A stretch of DNA of 64,000 nucleotides. Origin: Phycisphaerales bacterium (lineage in GTDB: Bacteria > Planctomycetota > Phycisphaerae > Sedimentisphaerales > UBA12454). Every line of letters begins with the position of its first letter. Position 1 is the first letter of the stretch. A program made the translations under genes and the position numbers. Below are positions 51,914 through 61,800 of this stretch, in pieces. The notes below the pieces were generated by a model. It worked only from the letters and a program-made list of their open reading frames with translations. It searched no databases and was not told the DNA's origin. The DNA is taken from assembly GCA_003142595.1 (NCBI GenBank), contig PLMU01000013.1:128666-192665 (forward strand), in the 5' to 3' direction.

Positions 51914-53283
51914 GGATTTACCGCACAATGTCTATCGCGCTGCGGGCTCTTCGCCGCAATCCTATGCGGGCCACACTTACCACACTCGGCATTATTATTG
52001 GTATCGCCGCGGTCATCGCTATGATGGAAATCGGCAACGGTGCTTCGGCGGCAATTCAAAAATCAATCGTCAGTATGGGCTCGAATATGGTTATGATTCA
52101 GCCCGGCACAGCCGCCAGCGGCGGAGTCAGCTTCGGCGCAGGAAGTGTTATGACGCTCACACCGCAGGATTGCGAGGACATTCTCCAGCAATGCCACGCG
52201 GTTCAATACGCAGCTCCTATCGTCCAGGCAAGAACACAGGTAATTTACGGCAATAAAAATTGGGTGCCGTTCTATATTGTCGGCTCTACGCCTGCTTATC
52301 TGAATATACGCAACTGGACAGAACTGGCAGAGGGAGATGTTTTTACCGACAAGGACGTTCGCAACGCAAATAAGGTATGTCTTGTAGGCAACACTCTTGC
52401 CCGTGAGTTATTCGAGGGCGTTTCCCCCATCGGCAAAGAAATTAGAATAAAAAATGTATCTTTTAAAGTTATTGGCGTCCTGACCGTCAAAGGTGCAAAT
52501 ATGATGGGTATGGACCAGGACGATATCGTTATTGCCCCCTGGACATCCATTAAGTATCGGGTTTCAGGCACTTCATTGGGTAATGTTAATCAAAGCAGCG
52601 CAGCTTCGACAAGTTCGACTACAGTAAATTCTCTTAGCAATCTTTACCCCAGCAGTTCGCTCAGTCTGTATCCGACACAATCGACAACTCAAGCTGCCGA
52701 TACTCCTCAGCCGATACGTTTCGCCAATGTAGACAGCATCCTGACTTCGACAGCCGCTACAGAAAATATCCCGCTGGCCATCAAACAGGTAACTGCCGTT
52801 TTAAGAGAACGCCATCATATTCATCCCGAGGAGCCTGATGATTTCAGCATTCGCGATATGACCGAAATGGTCAAGACTTTTACTACAGCCACGTCATTAA
52901 TGACAAACCTGCTGTTGTGTGTCGCTCTTATTTCACTGGTTGTCGGCGGAGTTGGAATTATGAATATTATGCTTGTTTCCGTTACTGAGCGCACTCGTGA
53001 AATTGGGTTGCGGATGTCTGTCGGCGCAAGAGGCCGGGACATTCTCAGGCAATTTCTGGTTGAAGCCATTGTCCTGTGCCTGATAGGCGGAGCGCTGGGA
53101 ATCCTGCTCGGCCACGGCGGTGCACTGCTGGTCAAGTATTTTAAGCACTGGCCTGTCGAAACTTCATTAACCGCTATTATCGCTGCGGTTCTTGTATCTG
53201 TAAGTATTGGTCTTATTTTCGGATTTTATCCTGCGTGGAAAGCTTCACGCCTCGACCCGATTGAGGCTTTGCGTTATGAATAA
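51910..53283 (+). CDS. MacB-type ABC transporter permease
   Basis: 457 residues. First membrane helix MRATLTTLGIIIGIAAVIAMMEIGNGA (about 18-44), a large periplasmic MacB_PCD domain (about 45-310) with an unusual Ser/Thr-rich loop near 220-260, then three helices with the FtsX signature NIMLVSVTERTREIGLRMSVGARGRDI. Exports peptides or macrolide-like compounds with the adaptor and the outer-membrane factor. Confidence 0.93.
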   Translation: MRIYRTMSIALRALRRNPMRATLTTLGIIIGIAAVIAMMEIGNGASAAIQKSIVSMGSNMVMIQPGTAASGGVSFGAGSVMTLTPQDCEDILQQCHAVQYAAPIVQARTQVIYGNKNWVPFYIVGSTPAYLNIRNWTELAEGDVFTDKDVRNANKVCLVGNTLARELFEGVSPIGKEIRIKNVSFKVIGVLTVKGANMMGMDQDDIVIAPWTSIKYRVSGTSLGNVNQSSAASTSSTTVNSLSNLYPSSSLSLYPTQSTTQAADTPQPIRFANVDSILTSTAATENIPLAIKQVTAVLRERHHIHPEEPDDFSIRDMTEMVKTFTTATSLMTNLLLCVALISLVVGGVGIMNIMLVSVTERTREIGLRMSVGARGRDILRQFLVEAIVLCLIGGALGILLGHGGALLVKYFKHWPVETSLTAIIAAVLVSVSIGLIFGFYPAWKASRLDPIEALRYE

Positions 53284-53314
53284 TTTAAGAAAACTAAGTA
53301 TAGGAGGTTTGTAT

Positions 53315-54811
53315 ATGCGGCTCATGAACTTTTCATTGCTGTATGTAGTTTGTTTTTGTTTTTTGATAATCGCCGGCTGTATGGTCGGTCCTAACTATCA
53401 TCCTCCCCAGGTTTCTGTTCCGTCTTCCTGGACAGGCACTAATGGCCAGACTACTTCCGCTGTGGACCTTGTTCGCTGGTGGACACAATTTAACGACCCT
53501 AATCTTAATTCGCTTATAACCAGGGCCGTAATGTCCAACCTCGATTTGAAACAGGCCCAGTCAAGGCTTCGTCAGGCCCGTTTCCAGCGCAAAGTCGTAT
53601 CTGCAGGACTTTGGCCCACCGTCGATGCCACAGGTTCGTACACCCGCAGACAAACCGCAGGTTCTTCTAAAACTAAAACAAATCCCTCAAAAAGTGATTT
53701 ATGGCAGTCCGGTCTTGACGCCTTATGGGAGCTTGACATCTTTGGCGGCGTTCGGAGAAACATAGAAGCCTCTGACGCGGACATCATATTTGCTGTTGAA
53801 GACCAGAGAGATGTTTTAGTTACGCTCGCCGGCGAAGTGGCGCTCAACTATGTCGAGCTTCGCGGCTTCCAGCAGCAAGTCGTAATCGCTCAAAATAATC
53901 TTGCTGCTCAAAAGCACACCGCCGAGTTGACTCGTCAGCGGTTTGGCAGCGGACTGGTCGGCGCTCTTGACGTCGCAAACGCAGATGCGCAGGTCGGAAC
54001 TACCGCTTCGCAGATTCCCGTACTTCAGAGTTCCGCTCAGCAGACCATTTACACCCTTAGCGTTCTGCTTGGCCAGGAGCCTACGGCTTTATTGGCAGAA
54101 TTATCACCCGTAAGTGACATTCCTTATACTTCGCCGACTTTGCCTTCAGAACTCCCGTCTGATTTACTTCGCCGTCGTCCGGATATTCGCCGTGCCGAAG
54201 CTCAAATTCACGGTGCAACCGCTCGTATAGGAGTAGCCACCGCGGATTTATTCCCGAAATTTAATCTCACTGGCTCAGCGGGCTATCAAAGCAGCTCTCT
54301 CGGCTCAATGATAAATTCCCGAAATGTTTTCTGGGCGATTGGTCCTTCAATCGATTGGCAAATCTTCAATGCAGGCTCAGTTCGTGCCAACATCGAAGTT
54401 CAAAAAGCTCTTACCGAACAGGCGGGGCTTGCTTATCAAAAGACAGTTCTCACTGCTCTTCAGGATGTTGAGAATGCTCTGATTGCCTATTCCTATGAGC
54501 AGCAGCGGCACACAGCCCTTGAGGATACCGTTGCCGCCAACCGTAAAGCAGTGGACCTTGCCACTCAGCTTTATTCTCAGGGCCAAACCGAATTTCTTAA
54601 CGTTCTCGATTCTCAGCGTTCGCTCTATACTGCCGAACTTGCCCTCGTCCTGAGCACAAGCAACTTGTCAACTGATATGGTAGCTCTTTACAAAGCTCTT
54701 GGCGGCGGCTGGGAAGAAGAAACGCCAATGACTGTTAAAGATAATGTTAAAGCTAAAAGTGAACCTAATTTACCTGAAAAACCAAATAAATATTTGGAGA
54801 AAATAGAATAA
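53315..54811 (+). CDS. NodT-type outer-membrane efflux lipoprotein
   Basis: 498 residues from the ATG at 53315, chosen for AGGAGG 7 bases upstream and the signal peptide; upstream in-frame ATGs overlap the permease gene. Lipobox IIAGC (Cys near 17) then MVGPNYHPPQVSVP, the standard NodT start. Two OEP repeats with LRRRPDIRRAEAQIHGATARIGVA and the GQTEFLNVLDSQRSLYTAELAL motif. Forms the TolC-like exit duct. It lies between the ABC and RND parts and is the only outer-membrane factor in the operon, so both pumps may share it. Confidence 0.93.
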   Translation: MRLMNFSLLYVVCFCFLIIAGCMVGPNYHPPQVSVPSSWTGTNGQTTSAVDLVRWWTQFNDPNLNSLITRAVMSNLDLKQAQSRLRQARFQRKVVSAGLWPTVDATGSYTRRQTAGSSKTKTNPSKSDLWQSGLDALWELDIFGGVRRNIEASDADIIFAVEDQRDVLVTLAGEVALNYVELRGFQQQVVIAQNNLAAQKHTAELTRQRFGSGLVGALDVANADAQVGTTASQIPVLQSSAQQTIYTLSVLLGQEPTALLAELSPVSDIPYTSPTLPSELPSDLLRRRPDIRRAEAQIHGATARIGVATADLFPKFNLTGSAGYQSSSLGSMINSRNVFWAIGPSIDWQIFNAGSVRANIEVQKALTEQAGLAYQKTVLTALQDVENALIAYSYEQQRHTALEDTVAANRKAVDLATQLYSQGQTEFLNVLDSQRSLYTAELALVLSTSNLSTDMVALYKALGGGWEEETPMTVKDNVKAKSEPNLPEKPNKYLEKIE

Positions 54812-54850
54812 TTAACGCAATTTATTAATTATTTCTTATGGGGTTTTAAT

Positions 54851-56014
54851 ATGACACTGTTGGTTTTACAAAACCGGACATCCCGCCGAATTGCCGCTCT
54901 GGCAGTTATGCTGCTGCTCATTGTATCAACGCTTTCCGGTTGCGGGAAAAGGCCTGCCCCGCCTCAGAGGCCGCCTGCAATGGTGACCGTATCCGAGGCT
55001 GTATCGCAGGACGTTCCGGTATACCTCGACCAGATAGGCACATGCACCGCACGCGAAGTCGTATCGGTTCATCCGCAAATTACCGGTCAAATCACCGATA
55101 TAAATTTCGTTGACGGCGCAGACATTAAGAAAGGCGACCCGCTTTTTATTATTGACCCCCGGCCAAGCCAAGCGGCGCTCGTAGTTGCACAGGCAAGTCT
55201 TGCGCAGAGCACAGCGGTGCTGGCACTTGCCAAATCGGAATTCGAACGAGCAAAGACACTTCTTCCAACAGGAGCGTTTTCCAGGGAAGAATATGATATA
55301 AGACAAAACGCTGTCGCGGTGGGAGAAGCACAGGTGCAGGCCAGCCAGGCTGCGATACAAACCGCCCAGGTAAATCTGGATTACTGTTTTATACGCTCAC
55401 CTATTGATGGACGGGCTGGACAGAGGCAGGTAGATATCGGAAATGTCGTAATGGCCAACAACATCCCCAACGCTACTCCGCTTGTGGTTATTCAGCGGCT
55501 GGACCCAATTTATGCAGATTTCACAATTACTGAACGGGACCTTAAACAGGTCCGTCAGAAAATGGCACAAGGCGACTTGAAGGCATATGTATCGATTCCT
55601 GATACGCCGGAGGCAAATTCCCACGAAGGAACTTTGACGTTTCTGGATAACGCGGTGCAGGAAGGAACTGGTACTGTCAAACTTCGCGCAACACTTCAGA
55701 ACGCCGACCATTATTTTTGGCCGGGACAATTCGTTCAGGTCCGGCTGGTACTCAGTATCATAAAGGATGCCGTATTGGTTCCGTCTCAGGCATTACAAAC
55801 CAGCCAAAACGGTTCTTTCGTTTACGTGATTAAAGAAGACTCGACTGCTGAGTTGCGTCTTATTAAACTCGGCCAGCAGCAGGACAAACTGGTTGTCGCT
55901 GCTGAAGGACTTAAGGCCGGAGAAAAGGTAGTAACAAGCGGCCAGCTTACTGTAACACCCGGAGCAAAGGTACGAGTTCAGGAGACAGCACCTCAAGGAG
56001 CCTCGCATAAATGA
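54851..56014 (+). CDS. RND efflux periplasmic adaptor (AcrA/MdtA-like)
   Basis: 387 residues. Lipobox STLSGC (Cys near 31), lipoyl-like start VYLDQIGTCTAREVVSVHPQITGQITDINFVDGADIKKGDPLF, a hairpin, and RSPIDGRAGQRQVDIGNVV. Typical RND adaptor. The stop overlaps the RND pump start by four bases (ATGA). Confidence 0.93.
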   Translation: MTLLVLQNRTSRRIAALAVMLLLIVSTLSGCGKRPAPPQRPPAMVTVSEAVSQDVPVYLDQIGTCTAREVVSVHPQITGQITDINFVDGADIKKGDPLFIIDPRPSQAALVVAQASLAQSTAVLALAKSEFERAKTLLPTGAFSREEYDIRQNAVAVGEAQVQASQAAIQTAQVNLDYCFIRSPIDGRAGQRQVDIGNVVMANNIPNATPLVVIQRLDPIYADFTITERDLKQVRQKMAQGDLKAYVSIPDTPEANSHEGTLTFLDNAVQEGTGTVKLRATLQNADHYFWPGQFVQVRLVLSIIKDAVLVPSQALQTSQNGSFVYVIKEDSTAELRLIKLGQQQDKLVVAAEGLKAGEKVVTSGQLTVTPGAKVRVQETAPQGASHK

Positions 56015-59000
56015 ACCTGTCCGAACCATTTGTTCGCCAGCCGGTAATGACTGTTCTATTGGTCGTGTCGGTCACTGTATTCGGAATTCTTGCCTATAAG
56101 CAATTACCCGTAAACGACCTGCCGTCAGTGGACTATCCGGTTATTCAGGTCCAGGCCGGCTATCCCGGCGCATCGCCTGATACAATGGCAAACAATATTG
56201 CTACGCCTTTGGAGCGGCAGTTTTTACAGATTCCCGGGCTTGAAATAATAACTTCCTCCAGCACCCAGGGAGCCACAAGCATGGTTCTGCAGTTTAATAT
56301 TTCCAAAAGTATTGACGGTGCTGCCACCGATGTTCAGGCCGCCATTACAAGAGCCACAGGACAATTGCCTCTTGATATGCCAAGCCCGCCTATTTTTACA
56401 AAAACAAATCCGAACGAGCAGCCGATTCTATATATTGGTATCGCAAGCGATTCGTTTACTGCCGGGCAATTATATGACTACGCCAAAACTCAGATAGGCC
56501 AGCGAATCAGTATTCTGCCCGGAGTAAGTCAGGTCGCCGTTTTTGGAACGCAATCCGCCGTCAGGATTAAAGCTGACCCATCGGCAATGGCAATAAGAGG
56601 CATTACCGTAGACGACCTGGCTGACGCGATTCGAAATAATACCAGCTATCAGGGCGCCGGACAGTTTGACGGCACCTATCATACTTTTCTGCTCCAGCCG
56701 CAGGGCCAGCTTGATAGTGCTGCCGACTACGAAAACATTATTATTTCGACCGTCAATGGCGCACCGCTATATCTCAAAGATGTAGCAACTGTGGCTGATT
56801 CCGTCCAGGACGAACGTATCAATGCGAGTTTCTGGATGCGCGATTATAAAATCCCGCCCGCTGCGGTGGTGCTTGCCGTGTTTCGACAAGCAGGGTCTAA
56901 CACTATTGAAGTTGCAAATTCAGTCAAGGGTCTTGTACCCATCATCCAGTCCGAAATACCGGGGTCTGTGAAAGTCATTCTTCTTCACGACCGCTCCGAG
57001 ACAATCGTAAATAGTATCAACGATGTCAAACAAACAATGCTCATCGCTTTTGCTTTGGTTGTGATTGTCATCTTTATGTTCCTCGGCCGTGCCGCTGATA
57101 CACTTATTCCTGCGGTTGCTATGCCGCTGTCGTTGATGATTGTATTCGTAGTCATGCATTTACTTGGCTACAGTCTTGATAACCTGTCCCTGATGGGATT
57201 GACTTTGACCGTCGGCTTTCTGGTTGATGACGCGATTGTATTTCTCGAAAATACTGTTCGGCGAATGGAAAAATTCGGCGAAAAAGCTCTTCAGGCGGCT
57301 CTAAATAGCGCAAAGGAAATAAGCTTCACGATTCTGGCAATGACAATTTCTCTGGCGTCGGTGTTCATCCCTTTGTTATTTATGGGCGGTCTGATTGGAC
57401 GAATCTTTCGCGAACTTTCCATAACAATCGTGGTAGCTATCATTGCTTCCGGAATAGTCTCCCTGACGCTGACGCCGATGATGTGTTCGCGGCTGTTGGG
57501 CAACCGCGGTAAAGACGTCCGCAAGACATGGGTGGAACGGGTTATCGGCGGTTTCGAGAAGCGGATACTCGGTTTTTATGGCCGGTCGCTTTGGTGGTTT
57601 TTGCGAAACAAATGGATTTCAGTCACAATATGGGCTGTTTGTATGTTTGGAACTGTTTGGCTGTTTATGCATGTACCTCGGTCTTTTCTTCCGATTGGCG
57701 ACAGTTCTTTTATTCGCGGCGTTATGATTGCACAGGAAGGTTCTTCGCCTCAGCAGATGCGGGCTTACCAGGCAAAAGTAGAAGATGTTCTGCACGCAAA
57801 CCCTGCAGTGATGATGACTGTCACTGCAACCGGCATTGGTCGGTTTTTGAATTCAAACCAGGGGATTGTGCTGGCAGTTCTAAAAGACCCGGACCAGCGT
57901 CCGCCAATCCAGCAGGTAGCAGGCCAGTTAATGGGTGCTTCTGCCGGCTCTATCCCGGGACTATTCACGCTGCTTCAGCCGAATCCGGTATTGTCCATCA
58001 GCACCGGCGCCACTGCTACCCAGCAGGGCCAGTATGCTTATGCTATTTACGGAATTAATCCCGATGAAGTTTATAATGTCTCTCAAAAACTGATTGCGAA
58101 GTTCAGGGAGTTCAAAGGATTTGCTACCGTCAGTTCCGACTTATTTAACCATACGCCGGTTCTCACGATTGACGTCCTGCGCGAACAGGCCAAAACCTAT
58201 GGCGTATCTTCCAGCCGCATTCTCGCATTGCTGCAGAACGCCTATTCCCAGAACTACGTTTACCAGATTAAACGCGCCAGCGACCAATACCAGGTCATTA
58301 TGGAAGTCAAAGACAAGAATAGAAGCCAGCCTGAAGATTTATCCCTGCTGTATATCAAGAGTGATGATGGCCAGCGAGTTATACCATTATCCGCCGTGGC
58401 CGCATGGCATGAGACGCTGGGCCCACAGGCCGTTCATCACATAAATCAGTTTACAAGTGTTACATTCTTCTTTAATCTTCTGCCGGGCGTCTCGCTTGGC
58501 GAAGCAGCCGATTTTATCGAGAATGCCGCCAAAGAAATTCTGCCTATGAATATAGAAGGCCGTCTTCAGGGTGATGCTTTGACTTTCCGCGACACAGTTA
58601 GAAGTCTTGTCATTCTGATGTTTATGGCCGTTTTCGTAATGTATGTTATCCTTGGCATTCTCTACGAAAGTTACCTCCATCCGCTCACAGTTCTGTCATC
58701 TCTTCCTGTAGCTCTGGTAGGCGGACTGGCTACGCTGCTCGTCTTCGGACAAGAGGCATCGATGTATGCGTTTATAGGAATGTTTATGTTGATGGGTATC
58801 GTCAAGAAAAATGGAATTATGATTGTTGATTTCGCTCTTCAGCGGATTGACGAAGGAAAAGCCGCCGCCGAGGCGATACATCAGGCAAGTGTGGACAGGT
58901 TCCGCCCGATTATGATGACCACGCTGGCCGCGATGATGGGAGCGTTGCCGATTGCGCTGGGTTATGGCGCCGATGGCGCAAGTCGCAGGCCATTGGGATT

Positions 59001-59181
59001 GGTTGTCGTGGGCGGCCTGCTTGTTTCGCAGTTTATTACACTATACATAACGCCGGGCATTTATCTTTATCTCGAAAACTTCCAGGAAAACGTCCTGAAC
59101 AAAACCAAGTTCCTCAAAGCCACTCACCGCCAACAACCGCATATTGATGCAGCCGAGGCAACCCCGGATATGGCTAAATAA
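56011..59181 (+). CDS. RND multidrug efflux transporter, HAE1 family
   Basis: 1056 residues, full length. N-terminal FVRQPVMTVLLVVSVTVFGILAY helix, two large periplasmic loops, twelve membrane helices; TM4 proton-relay pair Asp-Asp in VGFLVDDAIVFLENTVRRM (about 404-423), and GVLMLMGIVKKNGIM-like TM10 region (MFMLMGIVKKNGIMIVDFALQR). Closest in style to MdtB/MdtC and AcrB pumps. Last gene of the TetR operon; ends 3 bp from the convergent oxidoreductase gene. Confidence 0.95.
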   Translation: MNLSEPFVRQPVMTVLLVVSVTVFGILAYKQLPVNDLPSVDYPVIQVQAGYPGASPDTMANNIATPLERQFLQIPGLEIITSSSTQGATSMVLQFNISKSIDGAATDVQAAITRATGQLPLDMPSPPIFTKTNPNEQPILYIGIASDSFTAGQLYDYAKTQIGQRISILPGVSQVAVFGTQSAVRIKADPSAMAIRGITVDDLADAIRNNTSYQGAGQFDGTYHTFLLQPQGQLDSAADYENIIISTVNGAPLYLKDVATVADSVQDERINASFWMRDYKIPPAAVVLAVFRQAGSNTIEVANSVKGLVPIIQSEIPGSVKVILLHDRSETIVNSINDVKQTMLIAFALVVIVIFMFLGRAADTLIPAVAMPLSLMIVFVVMHLLGYSLDNLSLMGLTLTVGFLVDDAIVFLENTVRRMEKFGEKALQAALNSAKEISFTILAMTISLASVFIPLLFMGGLIGRIFRELSITIVVAIIASGIVSLTLTPMMCSRLLGNRGKDVRKTWVERVIGGFEKRILGFYGRSLWWFLRNKWISVTIWAVCMFGTVWLFMHVPRSFLPIGDSSFIRGVMIAQEGSSPQQMRAYQAKVEDVLHANPAVMMTVTATGIGRFLNSNQGIVLAVLKDPDQRPPIQQVAGQLMGASAGSIPGLFTLLQPNPVLSISTGATATQQGQYAYAIYGINPDEVYNVSQKLIAKFREFKGFATVSSDLFNHTPVLTIDVLREQAKTYGVSSSRILALLQNAYSQNYVYQIKRASDQYQVIMEVKDKNRSQPEDLSLLYIKSDDGQRVIPLSAVAAWHETLGPQAVHHINQFTSVTFFFNLLPGVSLGEAADFIENAAKEILPMNIEGRLQGDALTFRDTVRSLVILMFMAVFVMYVILGILYESYLHPLTVLSSLPVALVGGLATLLVFGQEASMYAFIGMFMLMGIVKKNGIMIVDFALQRIDEGKAAAEAIHQASVDRFRPIMMTTLAAMMGALPIALGYGADGASRRPLGLVVVGGLLVSQFITLYITPGIYLYLENFQENVLNKTKFLKATHRQQPHIDAAEATPDMAK

Positions 59182-59184
59182 TTT

Positions 59185-60177
59185 TTATTTTTTCTCCATC
59201 GGATATACAAGTCCCCCTTGCTGACGGATTCTGTCCATCGTCTTCATAATCGCAATACTCGTATCCAGCGGCATAATCGGGCACTCAACCTCGCCTCTGC
59301 GTAAACACCGCATAACTTCCGCCGCCTCATAATTGTATCCGTTTCCAAGCCGCTTGAATTTAATTTCCTTTTCTTTTTTCTGCCCTGCCTTGACAATTAT
59401 CCTGTCAGGCTGCAAAAACTTATGCGGTATCTTTATATAGCCGTCAGTTCCGTAAATCGCCGCCTCGAAAAGTGTTTCCGTCCGAACCGCGCACGTCAGC
59501 ACCGCCATCGCCCCGCCGCCGTATCCGAAAATCATTGACGATTGCTCATCAACGCCGGTCTTTCCGATATGTGCCATACTGCTTATTCGCAGAGGCGCCT
59601 TGTCGTAAACCATTTGAGCAAATGCGATATCATAAACGCCGACATCAAGCAGTGCCCCGCCGCCCAGTGCCGGATTCAGTTTTGCCCCTTGCGGCTGCCA
59701 TTCCTTCCGAAAGCAAAAGTTAGCCTGCACCAGCCGAACTTCTCCGATAGCCCCGTCAGCCAAAAGCTGGCGAACTTTCGCCATCGCAGGGAAAAAATAC
59801 ATCCACATCGCTTCCATTAAAAACAGTCCTCTTTTTCTCGCGCACAAAATCATCTGCATAGTTTCTTTGCAGTTCATCGCGAATGGTTTTTCGCACAGCA
59901 CCGCCTTGCCGCCTTTGAGACAATTTATAGTATCATCCTTATGCATCGGGTTCGGCGTGGCTATATACACAACATCGACATTTTTATCAGAGGCAAGAGA
60001 TTCAGAACCGATATGTTTTCCGGATATGCCGAATTCCTCTGCGAATTTCTCAGCCGCTGCCTTTGTCCGTGACAATACCGCCGTAATTTCAGTATTTTCA
60101 AGCGCACCGAGTCCTATCGCAAAATGATGTGCGATTCTTCCTGTCCCGACAATTCCCCATCGTATTTTTTTAATCAT
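59185..60177 (-). CDS. Gfo/Idh/MocA family oxidoreductase
   Basis: 330 residues. Rossmann start IRWGIVGTGRIAHHFA, ATPNPMHKDDTINCLKGGKAVLCEKPFAMN with the EKP motif (about 96-98), and the C-terminal alpha/beta domain with GGGALLDVGVYDI. NAD(P)-dependent dehydrogenase acting on a sugar or trans-dihydrodiol-like substrate; substrate unknown. 3 bp downstream of vsr but of core-like composition. Confidence 0.9.
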   Translation of the reverse strand: MIKKIRWGIVGTGRIAHHFAIGLGALENTEITAVLSRTKAAAEKFAEEFGISGKHIGSESLASDKNVDVVYIATPNPMHKDDTINCLKGGKAVLCEKPFAMNCKETMQMILCARKRGLFLMEAMWMYFFPAMAKVRQLLADGAIGEVRLVQANFCFRKEWQPQGAKLNPALGGGALLDVGVYDIAFAQMVYDKAPLRISSMAHIGKTGVDEQSSMIFGYGGGAMAVLTCAVRTETLFEAAIYGTDGYIKIPHKFLQPDRIIVKAGQKKEKEIKFKRLGNGYNYEAAEVMRCLRRGEVECPIMPLDTSIAIMKTMDRIRQQGGLVYPMEKK

Positions 60178-60180
60178 TAA

Positions 60181-60594
60181 TTACCCTTGTTCTAAAAACT
60201 TTTTGATTCTATTAATAACCTTTTCAGCCTTTTTTGTCTGACATTCCCATATAACCAGTATCTGCCACCCCAGTTTTTTCAGTTGTTTGATATTTCGTTT
60301 GTCCCTTTCTACGTTGCCTTGTCGTTTTTCCTGCCAGAAATTTGTATTTGTTGCCGGCTTGACTTTGCCATATTTGCATTTGTGCATATGCCAGAAACAA
60401 CCATGAACAAAGATAATTTTTTTATGGCGAGATAAAACGATATCCGGCTTTCCTGGCAGGTTATTTTTATGAAGACTGTACCTGAACCCAATCCCGTGAA
60501 CAATCGAACGAACTATTATTTCCGGCTTTGTATTTTTGCCCCGAATTTGGGACATATTAAAAGAACGTTGTTCTTTTGTAAGAACGTCTGCCAT
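60181..60594 (-). CDS. vsr: very short patch repair endonuclease Vsr
   Basis: 137 residues. NMSQIRGKNTKPEIIVRSIVHGIGFRYSLH, the active-site Asp in LPGKPDIVL, VHGCFWHMHKC with the conserved His, and NTNFWQEK. Nicks next to T:G mismatches from deamination of 5-methylcytosine. Its ATG follows the nuclease stop directly, so it is the last gene of the restriction-modification operon. Confidence 0.95.
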   Translation of the reverse strand: MADVLTKEQRSFNMSQIRGKNTKPEIIVRSIVHGIGFRYSLHKNNLPGKPDIVLSRHKKIIFVHGCFWHMHKCKYGKVKPATNTNFWQEKRQGNVERDKRNIKQLKKLGWQILVIWECQTKKAEKVINRIKKFLEQG

Positions 60595-61800
60595 TTATGA
60601 CACGCTTTTTACAAGACCAATAAAATTACCAAGTGTCATAAGATATGATTGTTGTTTGCCGGTATAAGATGGGAAAATACCCTTAGGGAGAACAAGCTGA
60701 AGATTTTTAGAAATCATTTCATCTGTTTGATCCTGACTGATTCCTGGTTCCAAAGTTATCAGATGTTTTCTTGGGATGCGATGGGCTTCGGCCAACACCT
60801 GCCTCCATCGATCCTTACAGGATTTTTTTGCAGCCAACATATAAAGAGAATCCACAGGATATGCGGAATCGAAATACTCTTTGATCCCCGGGAAAATAAA
60901 ATCCGGTCTGGATTTCAATTCAGTTTTTTGATTGAATGAGAAGCGAACCTTGCTATCCATAAAAATCTGGAACATGTGGTTTTCGAATGCTTTACCCGCT
61001 CTTGACTTGCGACGATTTTGAACGCTTAAAGAAAATGATATGAAATCCTCAACATCTGAAAATCTTCTGGAAATTTTTTCCTCTAATAAAAACTTCTCAA
61101 AAGTCCTAAAAAGTATTTCTTCGTGTTCCATCCAGTGAATAATGGTATTGTCTGGATCACTTGACGAATCCTGAACCATAGAGCTTTTTCTTGCAAAGGC
61201 GGAAAAAATTCTTGTTGTAGGAAACCCTTTCGGAAACTGTTGTTTTATAGTTTCAAGATATTTATCTTCAACAAGGTTATCTGATATGTCAATCCCTATT
61301 TCTTCTAAAATCAGATTGCTCAGATAAGAAAGTTCAGATTTACTATTTTCCTCAATCTGTTTGATGTCAAGTTTCTGAAATAGCTTTTCCGTATTAAGAT
61401 TAAATAGCCAGACAAGCTGACTTTCTTTTGTACTGCCATTTTCTGCGATAAAAACAACCAGATTGTCAGTTTTGCATTTGCAAAGGACAAGAAGATCACC
61501 TGCTTCAGCATATTCCAAAGAAAATGCAGACTGATAATAAAGTCTGTATTCTGTCCGTGTTGGGTGATTTTCTCTCGCATCATACCAGGTTAAGTTACAT
61601 GATGATTTTACAAAATCATCCTCGTCCGACAAATAGATCAAAGATGAATCAAACGTTTTTTTGGTGGTTCCTAGGATTTCCTTAAATTCAGATATTCCAT
61701 TAAATTCATGCTGGTTAGATTTGAGGGCGTCTGCCTCTACATCGCTTAAGCGTTTCGCAGCAACCGCTTCAAAATAATCAGACAGAAAGCCCTTTTTCAT
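60595..61800 (-). CDS. EcoRII-like type II restriction endonuclease
   Basis: 401 residues, nearly EcoRII length (404). The C-terminal catalytic domain has RRKSRAGKAFENHMFQIF, PDFIFPG and MLAAKKSCKDRWRQVLAEA, which match the EcoRII family block by block, plus ITLEPGISQDQ and LMTLGNFIGLV at the end. The N-terminal half, where EcoRII has its B3-like effector domain, is diverged. EcoRII cuts CCWGG and needs two sites; the same target is likely here but unproven. It overlaps the methylase stop by ATGA. Confidence 0.88.
   Translation of the reverse strand: MKKGFLSDYFEAVAAKRLSDVEADALKSNQHEFNGISEFKEILGTTKKTFDSSLIYLSDEDDFVKSSCNLTWYDARENHPTRTEYRLYYQSAFSLEYAEAGDLLVLCKCKTDNLVVFIAENGSTKESQLVWLFNLNTEKLFQKLDIKQIEENSKSELSYLSNLILEEIGIDISDNLVEDKYLETIKQQFPKGFPTTRIFSAFARKSSMVQDSSSDPDNTIIHWMEHEEILFRTFEKFLLEEKISRRFSDVEDFISFSLSVQNRRKSRAGKAFENHMFQIFMDSKVRFSFNQKTELKSRPDFIFPGIKEYFDSAYPVDSLYMLAAKKSCKDRWRQVLAEAHRIPRKHLITLEPGISQDQTDEMISKNLQLVLPKGIFPSYTGKQQSYLMTLGNFIGLVKSVS

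Noticed and set aside
57528..58058. 176-codon plus-strand frame inside the RND pump gene
   Set aside because: Shadow in another frame of a full-length, well conserved RND transporter; composition is Cys/Arg-rich like a frame shadow.
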